Source: JANNPJ01 sp965200525 | GTDB taxonomy: Bacteria; Actinomycetota; Actinomycetes; Actinomycetales; Kineosporiaceae | Direction: 5' to 3' | DNA length: 64,000 nt | NCBI GenBank assembly: GCA_965200525.1 | Contig: OZ241368.1 | Coordinates: forward strand, 3,906,001-3,970,000 | Shown: positions 41,910 to 50,733 of the stretch, one piece after another | Layout of the letters: every line of letters starts with the position of its first letter | Position numbering within the stretch: the stretch's first letter is position 1 | Notes under the pieces: model-generated | The model's database searches: none | Told to the model about the DNA's origin: nothing | Seen by the model: the letters and a program-made list of their open reading frames with translations, nothing else | Made by a program: the position numbers and the translations under genes

Positions 41910-42494
41910 TCAGCCTCGGGCCGTCACCGCTCCCAGGCGGTCGAGGGCGGTCTGCATCGTGGCCGTGAGGCTGATGTCGCCCGACTCCACGAGCCAGCGA
42001 GCGAACCCGACCCGCAGCGCGACCAGCCCGGCCTCGGCGACCAGGCCGGCGTCCGGTTCAGGTACGCCCCGGCGGCGTAGCTCGTCGGCGACGGCGGTGG
42101 ACAGCCGGGCCATCTTGATCAGCTCGCGCTCCTGGAGCTCCGGATTCGCCTGGATCAACGTCTGGCGCTGACGGGAGAGCTCGTGGTGCTGCCCGAGAAA
42201 GTCGCCGGCGGCATTCAGTACGGCGACGACGATCTGGATCGGGGTCGCATTCGCGGGCGCGTTCGCCACTGCCTCGACCATGCGTTCCTGCAGCAGTTCG
42301 GAGCCGGCGAAGAGCACTTCGCGCTTGTCGGCGAAGTGGCGGAAGAAGGTTCGTGCGTTGAGCCCGGCCCGCTGGGCGATCTCGGCGACGGTGGTCTGCT
42401 CGAAACCCTGCTCGGCATACAGCTGCATCGCCGCTGCCCGCAGCCGCCCGCTCGCGTCGCCCTCCCACCGTCCCACGCCGTCGATTCTAGTCAT
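41910..42494 (-). CDS. TetR-family regulator
   Basis: 194 residues from ATG 42494; a GTG at 42512 and an ATG at 42509 are alternatives. HTH: LRAAAMQLYAEQGFEQTTVAEIAQRAGLNARTFFRHFADKREVLF. The C-terminal region (VVAVLNAAGDFLGQHHELSRQRQTLIQ) is like MftR-type members. It is divergent from the NAD-dependent epimerase gene and the 78-base space is full of TGTCA inverted repeats, so it probably controls both. Confidence 0.9.
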   Translation of the reverse strand: MTRIDGVGRWEGDASGRLRAAAMQLYAEQGFEQTTVAEIAQRAGLNARTFFRHFADKREVLFAGSELLQERMVEAVANAPANATPIQIVVAVLNAAGDFLGQHHELSRQRQTLIQANPELQERELIKMARLSTAVADELRRRGVPEPDAGLVAEAGLVALRVGFARWLVESGDISLTATMQTALDRLGAVTARG

Positions 42495-42504
42495 GTCATC
42501 CTGC

Positions 42505-42528
42505 GACATCACATGCTACGGTGATGTC
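42505..42528. promoter_or_regulatory. TetR operator candidate
   Basis: GACATCAC (42505–42512) and GTGATGTC (42521–42528) are a perfect inverted repeat with an 8-base spacer. A neighbouring TGTCA-ctgac-TGACA (42525–42539) overlaps it. Both lie between the divergent TetR and epimerase genes. Confidence 0.6.
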
Positions 42529-42572
42529 ACTGACTGACATTGAGTCGTCGTCCTACGAACCGGGAGAACCTC

Positions 42573-43463
42573 ATGCGCATCTTCGTCACCGGAGCCAGCG
42601 GCTGGATCGGTGCCGCCACCGTCGCCGAGCTGCTCGCGGCCGGCCACCAAGTCGTCGGCCTGGCTCGCTCCGACACCTCCGCCGCCGCCATCGCGGCGGC
42701 CGGCGCCGACGTGCGTCGCGGCAGCCTGGAGGATCTCGACGTGCTCAGCGAGGTCGCCACCGACTCGGACGGCGTCGTCCACCTGGGCTACAGCCACGAT
42801 TTCTCCCAGATGGAGGCCGCCGCCCGGATGGACGCGGCCGCGCTCGTCGCCATCGCCACGGCTCTGGAGGGAACGGACAAGCCGCTCGCCATCGCTTCGG
42901 GCGTTGCCGGCCTGGTCGCCGGCCGGGTGGCGACTGAGCAGGACAACCCCGAGGCCGGTCGTCACCCGCGGATCGCCGGTGCCAACGCCGCGCTCAGTTA
43001 CGCCGAACGCGGGGTTCGCACCAGCGCAGTGCGGTTCGCCCCCACCGTCCACGGCCCCGGTGACCACGGATTCATAGCCGTCCTCGTCGCCATCGCCCGG
43101 GAGAAGGGCGTTTCGGGATACGTCGGCGACGGCAGCAGTCGCTGGCCCGCGGTGCACCGGCTCGACGCCGCTCGCCTCGTCCGCCTGGCCGTCGAGGAGG
43201 CACCGGCCGGGACGAGCCTGCACGCGGTGGCCGAGGAGGGCGTGGCGTCGCGGGAGATCGCCGAGGCGATCGGGCGGGGACTGAACCTGCCGGTCGAGGC
43301 CGTCCCGGCCGAGCGGGCGGTGGAGCACTTCGGCTGGATCGGACCCATCTTCGCCATCGACTGCCCGGCCTCCAGCACCCTCACCCAGGAACGGTTCGGC
43401 TGGAAGCCCGAACAGCCCGGCCTGATCGCCGATCTGGACGCCGGGTACTACTTCCAGGGATGA
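42573..43463 (+). CDS. NAD-dependent epimerase/dehydratase family protein
   Basis: 296 residues from ATG 42573, with GGGAGAA upstream. Extended SDR with the Rossmann motif FVTGASGWIGAATVAELLAAGH at the N-terminus. The catalytic YxxxK is not obvious: the equivalent area reads AGRVATEQDNPEAGRHPRIAGAN, so it may belong to the atypical SDR group. HRLDAARLVRLAVEEAPAG and the C-terminal LNLPVEAVPAERA are standard for this subgroup. Substrate unknown; likely under control of the divergent TetR. Confidence 0.85.
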   Translation: MRIFVTGASGWIGAATVAELLAAGHQVVGLARSDTSAAAIAAAGADVRRGSLEDLDVLSEVATDSDGVVHLGYSHDFSQMEAAARMDAAALVAIATALEGTDKPLAIASGVAGLVAGRVATEQDNPEAGRHPRIAGANAALSYAERGVRTSAVRFAPTVHGPGDHGFIAVLVAIAREKGVSGYVGDGSSRWPAVHRLDAARLVRLAVEEAPAGTSLHAVAEEGVASREIAEAIGRGLNLPVEAVPAERAVEHFGWIGPIFAIDCPASSTLTQERFGWKPEQPGLIADLDAGYYFQG

Positions 43464-43470
43464 CCCGTGG

Positions 43471-44532
43471 CTATCGAGCCTCGAAGGTCAACGGATCCGG
43501 GCTCAGCGAGCTCAGGAAGTCCCGTGCGTCACCGAGGGCGCCGACGGCCATGACCCCGGTGAGGCCGTCCGGCCCAGCCAGAACACGACAGGTGGCTTCC
43601 ACGACCAGCGGGGCAGTGATCGCGTAGATGTCCTGGCCGCCCGCTGCGGCCCGCCGAGTCGAGCCGCCTGAGGAGACGACCGCCTCGACGAAGAAGGTCT
43701 GTGCCGAACGGCCCTGCTCGTCGATGGCCACCGGCGGTGACACATCCGGGGCGCCCAGGTCGTCGAGTGCCGCCAGCGACATGTAGCTGCGAATGTCGCG
43801 CACCTTCAGATGAGTGGGGAGGGTGGCGCTGTCGGCCGTCGTGAAGTCGGCCACGACGGCCTGGGCGCCGATCGGCGCGGGAAAGGTCCACTCGTGCACC
43901 GGCGCCTCGCCGGTGCGCAGCTCCATTCCGTAGTTGGTGTAGACGATCCGGCGCCCCTGCCGTCGCCTGGTCGAGACCAGGCCCGTGGCCCTGGTTCCGG
44001 GCGTCGGGCGCCACATGCTGAGGGCGTACGCGATGGTGATGTCGTCCGCGGACACCCAGTCGCCCGCCGCGGCGGTGGCGAGCAGATCGCCGAGGCCGCC
44101 GTAGAAGGCCACCGCCGGGACGACGACCACTCCGGCGTCGCGAGCACGCTCGGAGTACCGCGCGAACGTCTCCGCGACGACCTCGACCTCGGCCGTGACG
44201 TCCAGATAGGGAATCCGGGCGCGCAGCGCCGCCTCCAGTACCGGCGCGGACGTCTCGGCAAAGGGGCCGGCGCAGTTGATGACCGCCGCCGCGCCGGCCA
44301 GAGCGCGGTCGAGGGCGACTGGATCCTCGAATGAGGCAGGTCGTACCTGAGACCCGGGCGTCGCTCGACCCAGAGCCTGAAGCTTGTCGGCATCCCGACC
44401 CGAAAGGATCGCCACCATTCCGCGTCGCCGCAGCTCGGCGACCACGAAGCGGCCGGTGTGGCCGTAGGCGCCCATAACGGCAACCCTGTGGGTGGGGGAG
44501 TCCTCAACGCTCGGCTGGCTCACGCCGTTCAT
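43471..44532 (-). CDS. saccharopine dehydrogenase-like NAD(P)-binding protein
   Basis: 353 residues. N-terminal Rossmann segment VAVMGAYGHTGRFVVAELRRRGM, then AAVINCAGPFAETSAPVLEAALRARIPYLDVTAE, which is typical of the saccharopine dehydrogenase/trans-acting enoyl reductase superfamily. The C-terminal half has alternating strands ending in ATCRVLAGPDGLTGVMAVG. Reaction unknown. It is divergent from the GlxA-like regulator, which may control it. Confidence 0.82.
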   Translation of the reverse strand: MNGVSQPSVEDSPTHRVAVMGAYGHTGRFVVAELRRRGMVAILSGRDADKLQALGRATPGSQVRPASFEDPVALDRALAGAAAVINCAGPFAETSAPVLEAALRARIPYLDVTAEVEVVAETFARYSERARDAGVVVVPAVAFYGGLGDLLATAAAGDWVSADDITIAYALSMWRPTPGTRATGLVSTRRRQGRRIVYTNYGMELRTGEAPVHEWTFPAPIGAQAVVADFTTADSATLPTHLKVRDIRSYMSLAALDDLGAPDVSPPVAIDEQGRSAQTFFVEAVVSSGGSTRRAAAGGQDIYAITAPLVVEATCRVLAGPDGLTGVMAVGALGDARDFLSSLSPDPLTFEAR

Positions 44533-44594
44533 CGTCGTCCGTGCGGGTACCGGACACCAGTGGCCGCAACGACACGTGCCGTACAGTTTCGGAC

Positions 44595-45563
44595 ATGCAC
44601 TCGGTTGCGCTCGCGGTCACCGAGGGGACGCCGCTGTTCGAGCTGGCCGCGGCCTGCGAGGTCTTCGGCGTCGACCGCGACCTCGCCCACCCCTGGTACC
44701 GCCTGGCCATCTGCGGCCCGGACGCCGCGGAAGTCGGTGGCTGGTTGAGGGCAGGAACGCAGCACGGACTCGACGAGCTCGGGAGGTCGAACACCGTGAT
44801 CGTCCCGGCGGTCCGCGACGTCGAGACCGAACCGCCGGCTGATCTGGTCGACGCCGTGCGCCAGGCGCACGAGGCCGGCGCTCGCGTGATCTCCCTGTGT
44901 ACCGGGGCATTCGTCCTGGCCGCGGCCGGCCTGCTGGACGGGCGGCGGGCCACCACCCACTGGGCCCACGCATCCCTCCTGGCCAGCAGCTACCCCCAGG
45001 TACGGGTGGACCCGGACGTGCTCTACGTCGACGACGGCACCGTCATGACATCGGCCGGCAAGGCCGCCGGGATGGATCTGTGCCTGCACGTCGTCCGAAC
45101 CGACCACGGAGCGGCCGTGGCCAACGCGCTCGCGCGCAGCCTGGTGGTGCCGCCCCACCGGCAGGGAGGGCAGGCCCAGTTCGTCCCCGCTCCTCTGTCA
45201 CCCGGTGCGGACCACGTCCTGGCCGGGTTGCTGGACTGGGCGAGTGCCCGGCTGGACGAAGCACTGACGGTGCAGGACCTGGCGCGCCAGGCGAACATGA
45301 GTTCACGCAATCTCGCGCGTCATTTCCAGGCCGTCACCGGCACGAGCCCGCTGCGGTGGCTGCTGACCCAGCGGGTGCACCACGCTCAGCACCTGCTGGA
45401 GACCACTGACGACAACCTCGACCTCATCGCGGCCCGGACCGGTATGGGAACCGCCACCACCCTGCGCCGCCACTTCAACCGAGTGCTAGGTGTGCCTCCG
45501 GAGGCCTACCGGCGTACTTTCCGCAGCGAGCGGATTCCGTCGTCGGCCAGGTCGAGGAACTAG
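44595..45563 (+). CDS. GlxA-type AraC-family transcriptional regulator
   Basis: 322 residues from ATG 44595. Residues 1–190 form a DJ-1/PfpI-like domain (VALAVTEGTPLFELAAACEVFG; RVISLCTGAFVLAAAGLLDGRRATTHW, with Cys in the nucleophile elbow). The C-terminal 100 residues are an AraC double HTH (LDEALTVQDLARQANMSSRNLARHFQAVTGTSPLRWL and DLIAARTGMGTATTLRRHFNRVLGVPPEAYRR). Likely activates or represses the divergent dehydrogenase gene; the intergenic space is 62 bases. Confidence 0.92.
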   Translation: MHSVALAVTEGTPLFELAAACEVFGVDRDLAHPWYRLAICGPDAAEVGGWLRAGTQHGLDELGRSNTVIVPAVRDVETEPPADLVDAVRQAHEAGARVISLCTGAFVLAAAGLLDGRRATTHWAHASLLASSYPQVRVDPDVLYVDDGTVMTSAGKAAGMDLCLHVVRTDHGAAVANALARSLVVPPHRQGGQAQFVPAPLSPGADHVLAGLLDWASARLDEALTVQDLARQANMSSRNLARHFQAVTGTSPLRWLLTQRVHHAQHLLETTDDNLDLIAARTGMGTATTLRRHFNRVLGVPPEAYRRTFRSERIPSSARSRN

Positions 45564-45566
45564 GAC

Positions 45567-45582
45567 CCCTGGCCGGCCAGGG
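45567..45582. terminator. perfect 16-base palindrome after the AraC-type gene
   Basis: CCCTGGCCGGCCAGGG follows the stop codon by 3 bases, between two converging genes. It could act as a short terminator hairpin in either direction, although without loop or T run. Confidence 0.35.
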
Positions 45583-45643
45583 AATCTAAGAGATCGAGCG
45601 GGGCCGGCTCAATCGAACTCGGCGTGATGAGGCGAGATGGTGC

Positions 45644-46662
45644 TCAGGCGGCGGGGCGCTCGGCCGATGAGCGGCGGCGCAGGCTCGGCCTCGTCAGGGT
45701 CGGAGGCTGGTAGGTCTGGTCGAGCGCGCCGATGTCGGTGCCGGCCGGGACGATCTCGTCGATGCGATCGAGGACGTCGTCGGTGAGGGTGACGTCCAGG
45801 CCGCTCAGGAGGCTGTCGAGGTGCTCCGGGGTCCGCACGCCGATCAGGGCGCTGGTGACACCAGGGTGAGCGATGGCGAACGCCATCGCGAGATGGTTCA
45901 GGGGCAGGCCTGCTTCTTCGGCCAGGGGGATGAGTTTTTCGACCGCGTCGAGGCGGTGTTCGTCGTTCAGGTGCCGGACCAGCCCGGCACGGCGCAGATC
46001 GTTGGGCTGGTTCCGGCGCACGCGGCCGGTGAGCAGTCCCTGTCCCAGCGGCCCCCAGACCAGGGTGCCCATGCCGAAGCGTTGCGTGACGGGCAGGATC
46101 TCGCGTTCGATGCCCCGGTTGAGGAGGGAGTACACCGGCTGCTCGGTGTGCAGGCGGGCCAGCCCTCGTCGCTCGGAAATCCACTGGGCCTGGACGATGT
46201 CGCTGGCCGGAGTCCCCGAGGCGCCGATCGCACGGACCTTGCCGCTGCTGATCAGGTCGCTCAGTGCCGAAAGGGTCTCCTCGATGTCGGTCTGGGGGTC
46301 CGGGCGATGAATCTGGTAGAGGTCGATGTGGTCTGTCCGCAGGCGGCGCAGTGAGTTCTCCACGGCAGCGACGATCCAGCGTCTAGAGCTTCCTCGGTGG
46401 TTGGGCTCCTGCCCGATGGGCCGGCCGAACTTGGTGGCCAGCACGACGTCGTCCCGCCGGCCCTCGAGGCTTTACCGACGATCTCTTCGGAGTCGCCGTA
46501 GGCGTCGGCGGTATCAAGAAAGTTGATGCCGGCGTCCAGCGCCTTGTGGATGAGACGCACAGAGTCCTCGGGCGCGTTGCCCATGGCGGTGGCGAGCATC
46601 AGGGTGCCCAGGGCGTACGGGCTGACCTGGATGCCGGTCCGGCCCAGGGTGCGGTACTGCAT
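45644..46662 (-). pseudogene. aldo/keto reductase gene with a one-base frameshift
   Basis: The start from ATG 46662 gives MQYRTLGRTGIQVSPYALGT, DAGINFLDTADAYGDSEEIVGKA, with Asp and Tyr of the AKR active site. Around 46467–46470 the frame slips. Adding one base in the sequence before TCGAGG restores ALEGRRDDVVLATKFGRP, and the rest continues in the other frame (LRTDHIDLYQIHRPDPQTDIEET, IGASGTPASDIVQAQWI, ALIGVRTPEHLDSLLSGL) to the stop at 45644. A single deletion therefore breaks an otherwise complete NADPH-dependent reductase of about 338 residues. It could be a real mutation or a sequencing error. Confidence 0.85.
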
Positions 46663-46716
46663 GGTTGGTCTCCCTGTGGGTGGTTCGCCTACGGCCCATG
46701 CCGTACGCTGGCAATA

Positions 46717-46757
46717 ACCGGAAACTGTTTCCGGTAACTATACGGAAAGATTTTCCG
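46717..46757. promoter_or_regulatory. two TetR operators between reductase and regulator genes
   Basis: ACCGGAAAC-T-GTTTCCGGT (46717–46735) is a perfect 9-base-arm palindrome, and CGGAAA-gat-TTTCCG (46743–46757) is a second copy of its core 24 bases away. They lie between the divergent aldo/keto reductase and TetR genes and are almost certainly the regulator's binding sites. Confidence 0.8.
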
Positions 46758-46780
46758 GTTAAGCAAGTGGAGGTACTGGG

Positions 46781-47401
46781 GTGGCTGAATCCGCGACGCC
46801 GACGGAGGTCCCGTCGACCGCTGTCCAGCCGGTCGGGGAGCGCACGCCACGGCGGCGGGCCGATGCGCGCCGCAACGTCGATGCGCTGATCGAGGCGGCG
46901 GGCACCGTCTTCGCCACTTCCGGGGTGGATGCGCCGGCCAAGGAGATCACCGACCTGGCCGGGGTCGGGGTCGGCACCCTGTACCGGCACTTCCCGCAGC
47001 GCGCCGACCTGGTCAAGGCCGTCGTGGAGAGCGGGATCGACGCCGTCGCCGAGGCGGGGCCGGCCCTGATGGCCGAGCAGTCGCCCGCTCAGGCGCTGAC
47101 TCGGTGGGTGCAGCGGTTCGCCGAACTGCTGGCGACCAAGCGCGGGCTGGCCTCGGCGCTGCACTCCGGTGATCCGGCGTTCGAGGGGCTGCCCGGTTAC
47201 TTCCGCCAGCGGCTCGGCCCCGCGCTGGCCCAACTGCTGGCTGCCGCCGTCACCGACGGCGCCGTCCGCGACGACATCAGCGCGGAGGACCTCTTGCACG
47301 CCATCACCCAGTTGTGCCAGCCCGTACCCGGGCGGGCGCTGGAGTACAACCAGCGCATTGTCGCGATCTTTCTCGACGGTCTGCGCTGCGACGGCTCCTA
47401 G
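46781..47401 (+). CDS. TetR-family regulator
   Basis: 206 residues from a GTG with GGAGGT upstream. HTH: NVDALIEAAGTVFATSGVDAPAKEITDLAGVGVGTLYRHFPQRADLVKAVV. The C-terminal domain (ALTRWVQRFAELLATKRGLASALHSGDPAFEGLPGYFRQRLGPALAQLLAAAV) belongs to a subgroup frequently divergent from oxidoreductases. Two palindromic operators precede it. Confidence 0.93.
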   Translation: MAESATPTEVPSTAVQPVGERTPRRRADARRNVDALIEAAGTVFATSGVDAPAKEITDLAGVGVGTLYRHFPQRADLVKAVVESGIDAVAEAGPALMAEQSPAQALTRWVQRFAELLATKRGLASALHSGDPAFEGLPGYFRQRLGPALAQLLAAAVTDGAVRDDISAEDLLHAITQLCQPVPGRALEYNQRIVAIFLDGLRCDGS

Positions 47402-47531
47402 AGTCCGGCCAGGCGCGGGTGTCGCCTCGGTGGCAGGAGCCTCCCGGGCAACGGCGCTCGCGCCGAAGGGCTGCGTTCTCCGCCGAGCGAAAACCGTTGC
47501 CGCACCGGCCGGGCATTGGTGGACTCGGACG

Positions 47532-48521
47532 ATGGACATCCTCATCCTCGGTGGCACCCGGTGGCTCGGCCGGGAGATCGCCCAGCAAGCTGTCGACCGT
47601 GGCCACACCGTCGTCTGCCTGGCTCGGGGTGAGAGCGGACCGATAGCGCCCGGCGCCCACCTGATCCAGGCCGACCGCCGGGATCCCCGGGCCTACGACG
47701 ACGTCCGCCACCAGGCCTGGGACGCGGTCTTCGAGGTGTCATGGCAACCCCGTTTCGTGAAGGCAGCTCTGGCCGCGCTCAGCCGGCAGGCCCGCCACTG
47801 GACATACGTGTCCTCGGTCAACGCCTACGCGGACTTCGCCACACCCGGTGCCAATGAAGCCTTTCCGCTGCGGGAAGGGACCGAGCAGGACGAGGTTGGC
47901 CGCGAGCTCTACGGCGAGGCCAAGGTGGCCTGCGAACAGGCCGGTGCTACCGCGCTGGGCGAGCGACTGCTGATTGCCCGGTCCGGTCTGATCGGCGGGC
48001 CCGGAGACCACAGCGGACGATCCGGCGCCTGGGTGGCCCGGGCCGCCCAGGCACCCGAGGAAGCCCTGCTCGTGCCCGACACCCCCGACCTGCCGACCCA
48101 GGTCGTCGACGTCCGGGATCAGGCCGCCTGGATTCTCGACTGCGCCGAGCGCGGCACCACGGGCGCGTACGACGTCGTCGGCCCGACGGTCCCCTTCGGT
48201 GAATGGGTGGAGCTCAGCCGCCGGGTCGGCGGGCACACCGGGCCGGTGGTGCGCGTGCCCCGGCGCTGGCTGGTGGAGCAGGGCGTCGAGCAGTACATGG
48301 GGGAGGACTCGCTGGCGATGTGGCTCGTCGAGCCGGGCTGGGAAGGGTGGTCCGCCCGCACCGGAACGGCGGCCGTGGAGGCCGGCCTGCGTCATCGCGA
48401 GCGGGCCGACCTGATCGCCGACGTCCTCGCCTATGAACGAACGACGGGGCTCGACCGGGCTCGGCGGTCCGGCCTGAGCCCGGAACGCGAACGAGCCCTG
48501 ATCGCGGCCTATCGCTCCTGA
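47532..48521 (+). CDS. NAD-dependent epimerase/reductase family protein
   Basis: 329 residues from ATG 47532. Extended/atypical SDR: ILILGGTRWLGREIAQQAVDRGHTV is the cofactor loop; WTYVSSVNAYADFATPGANE, ELYGEAKVACEQ supplies the YxxxK (YGEAK), and RLLIARSGLIGGPGD follows. The family includes isoflavone reductase-like and mRNA-binding-type SDRs. Substrate unknown. It is 130 bases beyond the TetR gene and may have its own promoter. Confidence 0.85.
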   Translation: MDILILGGTRWLGREIAQQAVDRGHTVVCLARGESGPIAPGAHLIQADRRDPRAYDDVRHQAWDAVFEVSWQPRFVKAALAALSRQARHWTYVSSVNAYADFATPGANEAFPLREGTEQDEVGRELYGEAKVACEQAGATALGERLLIARSGLIGGPGDHSGRSGAWVARAAQAPEEALLVPDTPDLPTQVVDVRDQAAWILDCAERGTTGAYDVVGPTVPFGEWVELSRRVGGHTGPVVRVPRRWLVEQGVEQYMGEDSLAMWLVEPGWEGWSARTGTAAVEAGLRHRERADLIADVLAYERTTGLDRARRSGLSPERERALIAAYRS

Positions 48522-48560
48522 CGTCCGGGCCCAGGTTCGCGAGGCACGGTTGACGATTGT

Positions 48561-48597
48561 GGCTAATGAGAGTAGCTTTTAGCTAACAACATTAGCC
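48561..48597. promoter_or_regulatory. operator cluster upstream of the hydrolase–TetR pair
   Basis: GGCTAAT (48561–48567) and ATTAGCC (48591–48597) are inverted around an inner TAGCT-ttt-AGCTA (48573–48585). The nested repeats sit immediately before the hydrolase start and probably bind the TetR protein encoded by the second gene of the unit. Confidence 0.6.
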
Positions 48598-48615
48598 AAG
48601 GCCACGGAGGACACC

Positions 48616-49452
48616 ATGACCGAGCAGCTGAGCATCGGCCCCAACACCATCGCCTACGACGTGAGCGGCGAGGGTCCCCTCGTCGTCCTTGCCCACGGCA
48701 TCGGCGACAGCCGGCACTCCTACCGCTTCCTGGCCCCCGCCCTGGCCGCCGCCGGATACCGGGTCGCCAATGTCGACATCCGCGGCTGCGGCGACTCCAG
48801 CCTCGGCTGGGACGGCTACAGCCGTACCGACATCGCTGGTGACCTCATCGCGCTGGTGCGCCACCTGGGTGGGCCGGCCGTGATCATCGGGCAGTCGATC
48901 AGCGGAGGAGCCGCCACCATCGCCGCCGCCACCGCACCCGAGCTCGTCACCGGTGTGATCGAGCTGGCCCCCTTCACCCGCAAGCAGTCCGTCGACCTCG
49001 CCGGCCTGGCCCGGGTGAAGCGCTTCCGGTCCGGGTACACCCAGATGGCCAAGGTCATGGTCGGCGGGAGCCTGGCCAGCTGGAAGAAGTACCTGGACGT
49101 GGCCTACCCGAGCAAGCCCGCCGACTGGGACGCCGAACTGGCCCGCATCGAGGCCAAGCTGGGCGAGCCCGGTCGGATGAAGGCCCTGCAGGCCATGTGC
49201 AAGGCCAACCCCGGCGATGCCGGCGCCCAGCTGGCCAACGTCCGCTGCCCGGTACTCATCATCGAGGGCAGCGCCGACCCCGACTGGGCCGACCCGAGGG
49301 CCGAGGGCGAGAAGATCGTCGCCGATCTGGCCGCCGGCCTCGCCGAGCTGGCCGTCATCGACGGCGCCGGGCACTACCCGCACGCCCAGACCCCCGCCGA
49401 GGTTCTCGCCCTGGCTCTGCCGTTCCTGGCCCGGACGACCGCCCGTGCCTAG
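48616..49452 (+). CDS. alpha/beta-hydrolase fold protein
   Basis: 278 residues, good GGAGG ribosome site. Oxyanion segment VVLAHGIGDSRHSYRFLAPAL, nucleophile elbow GQSISG (Ser near residue 95; the usual GxSxG ends in Ser instead of Gly), catalytic Asp in LIIEGSADPDWADP and His in DGAGHYPHAQTP. Probably an esterase or C–C hydrolase of unknown substrate. Overlaps the TetR gene by 8 bases. Confidence 0.88.
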   Translation: MTEQLSIGPNTIAYDVSGEGPLVVLAHGIGDSRHSYRFLAPALAAAGYRVANVDIRGCGDSSLGWDGYSRTDIAGDLIALVRHLGGPAVIIGQSISGGAATIAAATAPELVTGVIELAPFTRKQSVDLAGLARVKRFRSGYTQMAKVMVGGSLASWKKYLDVAYPSKPADWDAELARIEAKLGEPGRMKALQAMCKANPGDAGAQLANVRCPVLIIEGSADPDWADPRAEGEKIVADLAAGLAELAVIDGAGHYPHAQTPAEVLALALPFLARTTARA

Positions 49453-50041
49453 GGCGGGCCTGGCGACGGCAACGGTCACCGTGGCCGGGGCCGACCTGGC
49501 CGACGAGATCGGGTTCGACCAGCTCAGCATGGGCGCGCTGGCCGAACGGCTCGGGGTCAGGACGCCGTCCCTGTACAAGCACGTGACCAGCCTCCGTGAC
49601 CTCGCCCACCGGATCGCCGTCCTGGCCGCGAACGAACTCGCCGACGCCCTGCGCGAAGCCACCCAGGGCCGGGCCGGGTCGGACGCGCTCGCCGCCGGCG
49701 CACAGGCCATGCGTCAGTACGTCAAGGACCACCCCGGCCGGTACGCCGCCGGCAACGGCCGTCGCCCGACCGGGCCCGACGACCCGTTCATCGCCGCGAG
49801 CGGCCGGGTCCTGACCTCCCTGGCCGCCGTGCTGCGCGGCTACGGGATCGATCCGGACCAGGAGATCCATGCACTGCGGATGCTGCGCAGCATGCTGCAC
49901 GGGTTCGCCACCCTCGAGGTCGACGGCGGCTTTCAGATGAACACCGACGTCGACGAAAGCTTCGCCTGGATTGTCGACTTCATCGATCAGGGGCTCAAAG
50001 TGACCACCCGAGGCGTAGACGCCGATCAGCTCTCGCAATGA
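49445..50041 (+). CDS. TetR-family regulator
   Basis: 198 residues from GTG 49445, which overlaps the hydrolase stop. The HTH is GADLADEIGFDQLSMGALAERLGVRTPSLYKHVTSLRDLAHRIAVLAANELADAL (blocks), and the C-terminal domain has the WHG-type signature ending RMLRSMLHGFATLEVDGGFQMNTDVDESFAWIVD. The N-terminus is short compared with most members, so an earlier start inside the hydrolase gene is conceivable. It likely controls its own operon through the repeats at 48561–48597. Confidence 0.88.
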   Translation: MPRAGLATATVTVAGADLADEIGFDQLSMGALAERLGVRTPSLYKHVTSLRDLAHRIAVLAANELADALREATQGRAGSDALAAGAQAMRQYVKDHPGRYAAGNGRRPTGPDDPFIAASGRVLTSLAAVLRGYGIDPDQEIHALRMLRSMLHGFATLEVDGGFQMNTDVDESFAWIVDFIDQGLKVTTRGVDADQLSQ

Positions 50042-50180
50042 CCTAGGGTCACCAGCCGCAACCGTGATTGATCCCGGCCACCCGCAAGATGGCCGCCGCT
50101 GCTGTGCGTCCGCAAATCCGTTCCGTTCGGCCTGCTTGCCGAGTACGGTCTCGTCTGATGATTCCCGAAGGGATGCAGGG

Positions 50181-50507
50181 ATGACGCTCGCGCGCAAGGG
50201 TACGAGAGTCATCAGCCTGGACGGGGTCCGCTACCGATGGCAGGTCAGGTGGAAGTCCACCTACCTTCAGGGCCCGGACTGGGAACCCCTGCGGTTTGTG
50301 GTTGAACACATCGAAGGGCGAGGAGCTCTGCTCATCGTCGAACTGCCCGTCCCGTATCCCGGCAACTGGCTCGATCTGCCCACCGCACCGGTCACCCCGA
50401 GCTTGGTGGCCTCGAGCATCAGGTCCGCGCTGGCCGAAGGCTGGTTGCCCCAGCAACAGGGGCCGCCCTATCGAATCAACGCGGACCTCAGCCATGTACG
50501 TTGGTGA
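50181..50507 (+). CDS. small hypothetical protein
   Basis: 108 residues from ATG 50181, preceded by a purine-rich AGGGATGCAGGG. VISLDGVRYRWQVRWKSTYLQGPDWEPLRFVVEHIEGRGALLIVELP forms likely beta strands, then ITPSLVASSIRSALAEGWLPQQQG-like helix and a short C-terminus. It resembles small proteins of unknown function scattered in actinobacteria. No motif known to me. Confidence 0.55.
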   Translation: MTLARKGTRVISLDGVRYRWQVRWKSTYLQGPDWEPLRFVVEHIEGRGALLIVELPVPYPGNWLDLPTAPVTPSLVASSIRSALAEGWLPQQQGPPYRINADLSHVRW

Positions 50508-50733
50508 CCCCCGGCTCATGGATCTACCTCGATCTCCCTGCTGGGAAACGGCGTTCGCCGGGACGGGCAATCGCAGTACCGCAGCACGTCAAGCGACAGA
50601 GTTGGTCGGCCAGGGCCGGCAGACCACGATGGCGGCCGGAGCCGTTGAGCGCGGCTCAAGGGCTCCGGCCGGTTCGCGAATCGTCGCTGTCCCGGCCCAC
50701 CGTGTGCAGTTTCGGGCGCAGCAGAGGGTGCCG

